Shown piece after piece: positions 6,933-12,198 of a stretch of DNA of 15,407 nt. Origin of the DNA: JAFGPJ01 sp964439135 (GTDB lineage: Bacteria; Planctomycetota; Phycisphaerae; Sedimentisphaerales; Anaerobacaceae); assembly GCA_964439135.1 (NCBI GenBank), contig CAYTNN010000099.1, positions 1 to 15,407 of the forward strand, written 5' to 3'. Each line of letters opens with the position of its first letter. Position 1 is the stretch's first letter. A program made the translations under genes and the position numbers. The notes beneath the pieces were generated by a model that had not been told where the DNA came from, did no database searches, and saw nothing but the letters and a program-made list of their open reading frames with translations.

Positions 6933-7460
6933 ATGAAAATTATATTGGATTCGAAGCAAATCGAGCAGGTTCTCAGGGATTTGACAAATAGTATTATTTC
7001 AGATACACCGCCTGATCTGGATATTGCCGTAATCGGTATTCGCAGCAGGGGGGAGGTCCTTGCCCAGAGGCTGTCGAGCCGATTATCACAGGAGCTTGGC
7101 AAAGATGTTCCGTGTGGGACTCTTGATATAACGCTTTACCGTGACGATTTGAATTCGCCGCGTGGTAATTCCCAGCCGCATGTTCGCACAACTGAAATTG
7201 GCTTCAATATAGACGACAAGATTATAATTTTGGTTGATGATGTTCTTTATACCGGCCGGTCGACGCGTGCGGCGATGGCTGCCCTTGTAGATTTAGGCCG
7301 GTCGAGAGCGATTAAGCTGGCGGTTCTTGTTGACAGAGTTGGCCGGGAGATGCCGATACACGCTGATTATGCCGGTTACAAAACTGATGCCGCCCCTGGT
7401 GAGTTGGTGCAGGTCAATCTCGTCGAGTCGGATGGAAAAGACGAGGTTGTTATCGAATAA
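6933..7460 (+). CDS. pyrR: PyrR-type pyrimidine operon regulator / uracil phosphoribosyltransferase
   Basis: The 175-residue protein is the usual PyrR length. The PRPP-binding loop is plain at 98-110 (IILVDDVLYTGRS). It is followed by AAMAALVDLGR and LAVLVDRVGREMPIHADY, matching the PyrR signature LVDRGHRELPIRADY except that GH is replaced by VG. IGIRSRG (35-40) and LDITLYRDDL (64-73) also fit. Known PyrR proteins bind pyr mRNA in response to UMP/UTP and can convert uracil plus PRPP to UMP. It is first in a pyrR-pyrB-pyrC operon, 6 bp ahead of the spacer array before pyrB. The weak AAAGG at 6916-6920 is the only Shine-Dalgarno candidate. RNA-dependent regulation is not supported by the short leader, although the protein could act on another site. 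Confidence 0.9.
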   Translation: MKIILDSKQIEQVLRDLTNSIISDTPPDLDIAVIGIRSRGEVLAQRLSSRLSQELGKDVPCGTLDITLYRDDLNSPRGNSQPHVRTTEIGFNIDDKIIILVDDVLYTGRSTRAAMAALVDLGRSRAIKLAVLVDRVGREMPIHADYAGYKTDAAPGELVQVNLVESDGKDEVVIE

Positions 7461-7468
7461 TAAATTTT

Positions 7469-7517
7469 GAATGTCGCATTTCAAATAACGAAATGCAAGG
7501 GACGAAGTACGACAAGG
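7469..7517. repeat. Heptanucleotide tandem array abutting the pyrB start codon
   Basis: Seven 7-bp units of loose consensus GAANTAC (for example GAAATGC, GAAGTAC) run without indels from just after the pyrR stop to the base before ATG 7518. The array fills almost the whole pyrR-pyrB gap. The last unit, GACAAGG, places AAGG directly against the ATG, too close for a normal Shine-Dalgarno. Confidence 0.65.
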
Positions 7518-8477
7518 ATGGCACTAATAAGGAAAAGCAAGCAATTCAAGTGGCATCGAAAGCACTTACTCGGGCTGCGGGAGCTTAGTGCTGAGGAGAT
7601 TACGTATATCCTCGATACGGCCAAAGGTTTCGAGCAGATAAGCACCCGGTCGGTCAAAAAAGCACCTCCTTTACGCGGCAAGGTTGTAGTGAATTTGTTT
7701 TTCGAGGACAGCACGCGTACGCGAATCAGTTTTTCTCTGGCTGCAAGCCGGTTGAGTGCCGATATCATCGAGTTCACCAAGACACTCAGTTCGGTCAGCA
7801 AGGGTGAAACGCTGCTTGATACGGCCAAAAATCTGGAAGCCATGGGGATTGATATTGTCGTAGTGCGGCACAGCGCAGGCGGGGCGCCCAGATTTCTGAG
7901 CAAAAATATGAATGCCTGTGTAATCAATGCCGGCGACGGATTCTGCGAACATCCGACACAGGGTCTTTTGGATGTTTATACGATTTGGAAAATCAGGGGT
8001 ACTCTTGAGGGTTTGAAGATAGCGATTGTCGGCGATATAGCGCACTCTCGCGTGGCCCGCAGCGATATGTGGGCGATGACAAAGCTCGGCGCCGAAGTGA
8101 CATTTGTCGGTCCGCCGACGCTGATGCCGGCAGAAGTGGCCCGGTTGCCGGTCAAGGTGAGCTATAGCCTCGATGAAGTTATCGAAAAGGTCGACGTGAT
8201 AAATATGCTTCGGATTCAGTTTGAGCGGCTCGGCGGAAATCCTTTTCCTTCCATACGGGAGTATTCGCATTATTTCGGGCTGACTGTCGAGCGAATGAAG
8301 AAAGCGAAATCCGATATTCTCGTGATGCACCCCGGGCCGATTAACAGGGGGCTGGAGATGGAAAGTGAAGTAGCCGACGGCCGGAACAGCGTGATCCTGG
8401 AGCAGGTTACAAACGGCCTGGCGGTGAGAATGGCTGTGCTGTTCCTGGTCAACCAGGCGGCGGCCCAAAGCAAATAA
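7518..8477 (+). CDS. pyrB: Aspartate carbamoyltransferase catalytic chain
   Basis: From ATG 7518 the protein has 319 residues, normal for PyrB. It condenses carbamoyl phosphate with L-aspartate to carbamoyl-aspartate, the committed step of pyrimidine synthesis. The carbamoyl-phosphate loop is FFEDSTRTRISF (61-72; the common E-P is E-D here). SVSKGETLLDTAKN (92-105), VVRHSAGGA (116-123), EHPTQGLLD (144-152), MLRIQFERL (230-238) and VMHPGPINRG (269-278) are all conserved. A longer reading from ATG 7467 would add 17 residues encoded by the heptamer array and lacks a ribosome site, so it was not used. The conserved region begins at about FKWHRKHLLGLREL. It lies between pyrR and pyrC, 31 bp before the latter. 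Confidence 0.95.
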   Translation: MALIRKSKQFKWHRKHLLGLRELSAEEITYILDTAKGFEQISTRSVKKAPPLRGKVVVNLFFEDSTRTRISFSLAASRLSADIIEFTKTLSSVSKGETLLDTAKNLEAMGIDIVVVRHSAGGAPRFLSKNMNACVINAGDGFCEHPTQGLLDVYTIWKIRGTLEGLKIAIVGDIAHSRVARSDMWAMTKLGAEVTFVGPPTLMPAEVARLPVKVSYSLDEVIEKVDVINMLRIQFERLGGNPFPSIREYSHYFGLTVERMKKAKSDILVMHPGPINRGLEMESEVADGRNSVILEQVTNGLAVRMAVLFLVNQAAAQSK

Positions 8478-8508
8478 TTATTGATAATTCATTATTTTGC
8501 AACGACTT

Positions 8509-9786
8509 ATGAGTTCTGAACTTTTGATAAAAAATGGACGGGTTATCGATCCGGCCGGCGGCATCGATAAAAAATGCGATGTGCTCATCGCCGACGGCAA
8601 GATCGCTGAGGTCGGCAGCATTAATAAAACCGTGCAGACAGTGATCGATGCCGAGGGCAAGCTGGTGACACCGGGTTTAATCGATATCCACGTTCACTTT
8701 CGCGAGCCGGGAGACGAAGAGGAAGAGACGATAGCGAGCGGTTCTATGGCTGCGGTGGCGGCAGGTTTCACTTCGGTCGTTTGTATGCCGAACACGAATC
8801 CCGTGATAGAGAACGAGACCGATATCGAATACATTCATCGAAAGGCGAGGCAGACCAGGAAAACCCACGTTTACACAATGGGTGCTATCACGAAGGGACT
8901 GCAGGGCGTTGAGCTTGCGGAGATGGGATTTATGGCCGAGGCCGGCGCGGTTGGTTTTACCGATGACGGCAGGGGGGTGCAGGACCCGGCTGTTATGCTG
9001 CGGGCTTTGAAATACGCTGCTATGTTCGATGTGTTTATCGCGCAGCATTGTCAGGATGATGCGATTGCAGGCAAGGGCGTGATGAACTCGGGGTACTATT
9101 CGACAATTCTCGGCCTGCCGGGATTGGATCCGCTTGCGGAAGAGGCAATGCTGTGGCGTGATATTCAGCTTATCAAGAAAACCAATGTTCGTTACCACGC
9201 CCAGCACATTTCAACTACCGGGTCTGTTGAACTGATAAGGCAGGCGAAGAAGGACTCTCTGCCGGTCACCTGCGAGGTGACGCCGCACCATCTTCTTTTA
9301 ACCGATGAATGCTGCGCCGAGTATGACACGAACTACAAGGTCAATCCGCCTTTGCGGTCGGCCAAAGATGTCGAAGCCCTCAAGCAGGCGATTGCCGACG
9401 GGCTCATCGATGCCCTGGCGACCGATCACGCGCCGCACCTGCAAAGCGAGCGGGAGATAGAGTTTCTTACTGCTCCTTTCGGTATCGCGTCCCTTGAGTG
9501 TGCCCTGGCCCTGTACATCAAAGCACTGATTGAGCCGGGCGTCCTGGACTGGCCGGGCTTGATTCGCATGATGACGGAAAAACCGGCGAAGATAATCGGC
9601 GTTGACAAAGGCACTCTCGGCAAAGGCAAACAGGCGGACGTGACTATCATCGACCCGAACGCCGAGTACAAGATTGACGTGAACACATTCCACTCCAAGA
9701 GCCGAAACTGCCCCTATCACGGCTGGACGGTCAAAGGCAAAGTCGAAAAAACCATCGTCGGCGGCGAAATAAGATTTGAAGCGTGA
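8509..9786 (+). CDS. pyrC: Dihydroorotase, class I
   Basis: The 425-residue product interconverts carbamoyl-aspartate and dihydroorotate. Metal-site motifs are intact: DIHVHFREPG with H61 and H63, GFTDDGR with D152, the His at 180 (AQHCQD), HISTTGSVELIR with H233, and ATDHAPH with D306. TPHHLLLTDE and NPPLRS are also typical. Length and motifs match the class I (PyrC/AllB-like) amidohydrolases rather than the shorter E. coli PyrC type. ATG 8509 is chosen because MSSELLIKNGRVIDP is the usual beginning; a TTG at 8497 is in frame but less likely. No Shine-Dalgarno is visible in the AT-rich 31-bp gap after pyrB, which itself shows hints of 7-bp periodicity (ATTATTG, ATAATTC, ATTATTT). Confidence 0.95.
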   Translation: MSSELLIKNGRVIDPAGGIDKKCDVLIADGKIAEVGSINKTVQTVIDAEGKLVTPGLIDIHVHFREPGDEEEETIASGSMAAVAAGFTSVVCMPNTNPVIENETDIEYIHRKARQTRKTHVYTMGAITKGLQGVELAEMGFMAEAGAVGFTDDGRGVQDPAVMLRALKYAAMFDVFIAQHCQDDAIAGKGVMNSGYYSTILGLPGLDPLAEEAMLWRDIQLIKKTNVRYHAQHISTTGSVELIRQAKKDSLPVTCEVTPHHLLLTDECCAEYDTNYKVNPPLRSAKDVEALKQAIADGLIDALATDHAPHLQSEREIEFLTAPFGIASLECALALYIKALIEPGVLDWPGLIRMMTEKPAKIIGVDKGTLGKGKQADVTIIDPNAEYKIDVNTFHSKSRNCPYHGWTVKGKVEKTIVGGEIRFEA

Positions 9787-9826
9787 GATCCCCGTGATCG
9801 ACGCTTCGTAATGAAGAATTCACAGA

Positions 9827-9875
9827 CTACTAAATATAAACAGCGGACTACGGTCTACGTTCATTATTGACGTTT
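9827..9875. repeat. Weak heptanucleotide array downstream of pyrC
   Basis: CTACGGT and CTACGTT are adjacent and lie in register with neighbouring degenerate 7-bp units (CTACTAA, CAGCGGA). CG dinucleotides at 9844, 9851 and 9858 keep the period. It is much weaker than the other arrays. Directly after pyrC, GCGT/ACGC and GATC/GATC (9781-9804) can pair but no T-tract follows, so no terminator is claimed. Confidence 0.3.
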
Positions 9876-9930
9876 ATTATCTGTAAGTGGGTAGTTGGGA
9901 ATGCGAGGTAACAACCAATCTGGAAGTACT

Positions 9931-9959
9931 TTGTGCTTTTATGTGAATAAGGTTATAAT
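9931..9959 (+). promoter_or_regulatory. Strong sigma-70 promoter giving a probable leaderless MNT/HEPN transcript
   Basis: TTGTGC (9931-9936), a 17-bp spacer and a perfect TATAAT (9954-9959). The ATG at 9966 starts 7 nt after the -10 box, where transcription normally begins, so the mRNA should start at or next to the A of the start codon. No Shine-Dalgarno precedes the ATG, which agrees with leaderless translation. Confidence 0.7.
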
Positions 9960-9965
9960 ACTGAT

Positions 9966-10280
9966 ATGAATCGAGAAGCATTGTTAGAACAAGTCAAGCG
10001 GGCTGTCAGTGAAATAGAGCCTGACGCTGAAATCATCCTTTATGGATCCCGTGCCCGTGAGGATTCACGGGTACAATCCGATTGGGATTTTCTCGTCCTG
10101 CTTAATGGTCCTGTTGATGATGAACGTACGGACAAGGTACGACATCGCCTCTACGAAATAGAATGGGAGAACGATGAAGTTCTGTGCTGTATCGTACGCA
10201 GCCGACAAGAATGGAATAGTTCTCTTTGGAAGAATATGCCGTTTCGTCAAAATGTCGAGCAAGAGGGGATAGTATTATGA
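9966..10280 (+). CDS. MNT-type minimal nucleotidyltransferase, probable antitoxin
   Basis: The 104-residue protein has the nucleotidyltransferase signature G27-S28-x10-D39-x-D41 (YGSRAREDS, then SDWDFLVLL), exactly the GSx10DxD spacing of the MNT family. In characterised MNT/HEPN pairs the MNT protein neutralises the HEPN RNase, in some cases by adding AMP groups to it. The third catalytic acid is not certain; D70 or E71 is a candidate. Its stop overlaps the next gene's start (ATGA at 10277-10280), so translation is probably coupled. It has its own promoter and follows the pyr operon without functional relation. Confidence 0.85.
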   Translation: MNREALLEQVKRAVSEIEPDAEIILYGSRAREDSRVQSDWDFLVLLNGPVDDERTDKVRHRLYEIEWENDEVLCCIVRSRQEWNSSLWKNMPFRQNVEQEGIVL

Positions 10281-10675
10281 CCGAATCAAACGGTGAGTTG
10301 GTTTCATATCGTCTCCAGAGGGCACGCGAAACGCTCGCAGATGCGCATATTCTTGCCGATGCCGGCCGTTGGAATCCGTGTGTGAATCGACTTTATTATG
10401 CTTGCTTTTATGCTGTCTCGGCCCTTCTCATCCAAGAGGGTTTGTCTTCGGCTAAACATACAGGATTGCGAAGTCTTTTTAATCGGCATTTCGTCAAAAC
10501 AAACAAGGTGCCTAAAGACAAAGCTCGGATTTTCAACGACCTTTTTGAGCGGCGTCAGGAAGGTGACTATGTGGATTTTGTGAGCTTTGAAGAATCTCAG
10601 GTTTTGCCGTGGCTCCCTGAAGCCGAGGCGTTTGTTCAGAATCTTGCCGATCTTATAGAGAAGTGTAAAGAATGA
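10277..10675 (+). CDS. HEPN-domain protein, probable toxin of the MNT/HEPN pair
   Basis: From ATG 10277 the protein has 132 residues. Helical HEPN features are clear: RLQRARETLADAHILADAG (12-30), then NRLYYACFYAVSALLI (37-52), a conserved KHTGLRSLFNRHFV, and LFERRQEGDYVDF (89-101). The RNase motif Rx4-6H of active HEPN toxins is not visible; the equivalent region is R92/R93 followed by D97-Y98, as in the wider HEPN family with R...DY. GAGGGG at 10263-10268 gives a Shine-Dalgarno about 8 nt before the start. The upstream in-frame start at 10226 would lie inside the MNT gene and is rejected. The role as toxin is inferred from pairing; the family also has non-toxin members. Confidence 0.85.
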   Translation: MTESNGELVSYRLQRARETLADAHILADAGRWNPCVNRLYYACFYAVSALLIQEGLSSAKHTGLRSLFNRHFVKTNKVPKDKARIFNDLFERRQEGDYVDFVSFEESQVLPWLPEAEAFVQNLADLIEKCKE

Positions 10676-10701
10676 TTTTCTCTTAAATGTTTTTCCCTTC
10701 T

Positions 10702-10743
10702 ATATACGTAATACGCATCAAGCAATACGATATACGAAATACA
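10702..10743. repeat. Heptanucleotide tandem array next to the NYN gene start
   Basis: Six 7-bp units of consensus NNATACG (ATATACG occurs twice, also TAATACG, CAATACG) run without indels and end two bases before ATG 10746. As with pyrB, the array occupies the place of a ribosome binding site, and no Shine-Dalgarno is seen. Confidence 0.75.
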
Positions 10744-10745
10744 AG

Positions 10746-11222
10746 ATGTTCATTATTGACGGTCATAATCTGTTGCACACAATTTACAAATTAGAGGGAG
10801 ATTCCGGAACGATCAGCGATGTTAGTTTGTGCAGGATTTTGGGCAGGTATTTTATGCTGACGGGAGAAAAGGGTGAGATGATTTTTGACGGTACAGGCCC
10901 GCCTGAAAAGACCGGATTCGATAATATAAGCAATCTGGAGGTCTTTTTTGCAGGAATCCGAACCGATGCCGATACGGTCATCGAGGATAAGATAAGTGTA
11001 AACACAGCACCAAAAAGACTGACAATTGTCAGCAGCGACCGGAGATTGCGGACGGCGGCGCATAAGAGAAAAGCGATATCCATGAAATCGGACGTATTCT
11101 GGAATGATGTCCAGAAGCAATTAAGCCGGAAAAGGCCGGCAAAAGAGCCGATAGAGAAACGGCAGGGCTTGAACGAGGGCGAAACCGAACAATGGCTTGA
11201 ATTTTTTGGTTTTGGGCAGTAA
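10746..11222 (+). CDS. YacP/NYN-domain (PIN-like) ribonuclease family protein
   Basis: The 158 residues begin FIIDGHNLLH with acidic D5 and N8, the first strand of NYN/PIN-like nucleases. Further candidate active-site acids are D48 (MIFDGTGPP), D74/D76 (IRTDADTVIED) and D98 in TIVSSDRRLRTAA. These match the YacP-type NYN family, whose Bacillus member Rae1 cleaves mRNA on the ribosome. The ending EKRQGLNEGETEQWLEFFGF is a separate C-terminal motif that may bind a partner. The start immediately follows the heptamer array. There is no evident functional link to the neighbours; substrate RNA is unknown. Confidence 0.75.
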   Translation: MFIIDGHNLLHTIYKLEGDSGTISDVSLCRILGRYFMLTGEKGEMIFDGTGPPEKTGFDNISNLEVFFAGIRTDADTVIEDKISVNTAPKRLTIVSSDRRLRTAAHKRKAISMKSDVFWNDVQKQLSRKRPAKEPIEKRQGLNEGETEQWLEFFGFGQ

Positions 11223-11280
11223 CTTTTTTGCCGATACATATTATGATAATGTATTGTGAACCTTTTTAAGGAAGCAAAAT

Positions 11281-11808
11281 ATGAACTGTCCTGCTTGCGG
11301 AAAAGTGTTAGAGGAAATAGCCATAGGGGATGTTGTGGTTGACGTATGCCAGGGTGGCTGTGGCGGCATCTGGTTTGATAATTATGAGCTTGAGAAATTC
11401 GATGAGCTTCATGAGTCTGCGGGTGAAGAGCTGTTGGACATCGAACGGGACGAGAGCATAGTGGTCGACCACACGAAGAGGTTGGACTGCCCGAAATGTG
11501 ATGGTATTGTCATGATGAGGCACTTCTTCAGCGTCAAGAATGAGGTTGAAGTCGACGAATGTCCGGGCTGCGGGGGCTTCTGGCTGGATGCCGGCGAACT
11601 CGGTAAAATTCGTGATCTGTTCGATACCGAAGAGGAAAGACACCGGGCGGCTCATGAGTACTTCTCGGAAATTTTCGGCGGTCAATTAACTGCGATAGAA
11701 GCCGAAGACCAGGCCAAATTTAACAAAGTACGCAAAATTGCAAATATGTTCCGCTTTGTTTGCCCGAGCTATTACATCCCGGGAAAACAGGATTGGGGAG
11801 CGTTTTAG
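11281..11808 (+). CDS. Protein with two zf-TFIIB-type zinc ribbons
   Basis: The 175-residue protein holds two copies of a CPxC...CxxCGGxWxD-type zinc ribbon: C3/C6 with C23/C27 (CGGIWFDNYELEKF) and C70/C73 with C94/C97 (CGGFWLDAGELGKI). The first has an extra residue (CQGGCGG). An acidic linker joins them, and a tail of about 65 residues without clear motif follows. AAGGA at 11269-11273 gives a good Shine-Dalgarno with 7-nt spacing. The family is widespread, usually annotated as zf-TFIIB, and of unknown function. A 58-bp gap follows the NYN gene; it contains ATACAT/ATGTAT arms (11234-11254) but no convincing -35/-10 pair. Confidence 0.8.
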   Translation: MNCPACGKVLEEIAIGDVVVDVCQGGCGGIWFDNYELEKFDELHESAGEELLDIERDESIVVDHTKRLDCPKCDGIVMMRHFFSVKNEVEVDECPGCGGFWLDAGELGKIRDLFDTEEERHRAAHEYFSEIFGGQLTAIEAEDQAKFNKVRKIANMFRFVCPSYYIPGKQDWGAF

Positions 11809-12000
11809 TCTTCCGGGGCGGCGTTCATATAATAAAATACTGCGTCTGATCTTTGCCGGGCTGCCGTACCGTGGCCCGGCCGGGGCCGGAGCGGGAAAAG
11901 TGTTTCTTGTCTTGTCTCCTGCAAGGGTAGATTTTTACTCATTTCAAGAATAGCGGAATTCTCCGTCATTTTCGCGATTCAATTCTGTGCAAATTTTATA

Positions 12001-12029
12001 TTGCTTAATCCGACGAAACGTTGTATAAG
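12001..12029 (+). promoter_or_regulatory. Sigma-70-type promoter upstream of nifJ
   Basis: TTGCTT (12001-12006) and TATAAG (12024-12029) have a 17-bp spacer. Transcription would begin near 12036, about 160 nt before the nifJ start and directly ahead of two hairpins. Confidence 0.5.
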
Positions 12030-12051
12030 TGTGCTTTCGGGTGCCCCGAAT

Positions 12052-12083
12052 ACCGCATGATGGTAAGATGCGGGTCGTTTTTT
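12052..12083 (+). terminator. Candidate intrinsic terminator/attenuator in the nifJ leader
   Basis: CCGCAT (12053-12058) pairs with ATGCGG (12068-12073) around a 9-nt loop and is followed by GTCG and six T residues (12078-12083). It lies only about 16-48 nt after the predicted transcription start, so transcripts would either stop at about 48 nt or read through into nifJ. Confidence 0.5.
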
Positions 12084-12188
12084 GGCCTATACGCATAAGG
12101 TTAAATTGAGGTCCGGAGAGTGATTTACGGATCAAAATATGAGGGGCGTATTAATATAAGTGATTGATAGTTTGTGTCTTATGAAAAG

Positions 12189-12192
12189 TGGA
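12189..12192 (+). promoter_or_regulatory. Ribosome binding site deciding the nifJ start
   Basis: GGAG ends 6 nt before ATG 12199. In-frame ATGs also occur at 12181 and 12211; only 12199 has a well-placed Shine-Dalgarno. Confidence 0.6.
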
Positions 12193-12198
12193 GAAGTT

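Larger units (their letters stand above)
11809..12198. other. 390-bp intergenic region upstream of nifJ
   Basis: No gene or tRNA was found. From the left: a GC-rich block (about 11850-11900) where CCGGGC (11856-11861) pairs with GCCCGG (11874-11879), possibly the 3' end of the zinc-ribbon transcript though no T-tract follows; then AT-rich sequence; then a promoter (12001-12029), a small stem TTCGGG-TGC-CCCGAA (12036-12050), a terminator-like hairpin (12052-12083) and the nifJ leader. The leader includes TCCG/CGGA arms near 12112-12131, too short to interpret. Confidence 0.5.

Noticed and set aside
7467..7517. Upstream ATG extension of pyrB
   Set aside because: The extra 17 residues are encoded by the heptamer array, no ribosome site precedes ATG 7467, and PyrB homology begins after 7518.
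7671..8468. Minus-strand open frame of 265 codons
   Set aside because: It is antisense to pyrB, whose active-site motifs are unmistakable.
9781..9804. Intrinsic terminator after pyrC
   Set aside because: GCGT/ACGC and GATC/GATC can pair but the stem is short and interrupted, and no T-tract follows.
7469..10743. CRISPR array, considered because of the tandem repeats
   Set aside because: Units are 7 bp with no spacers, are degenerate, and no cas gene is present.
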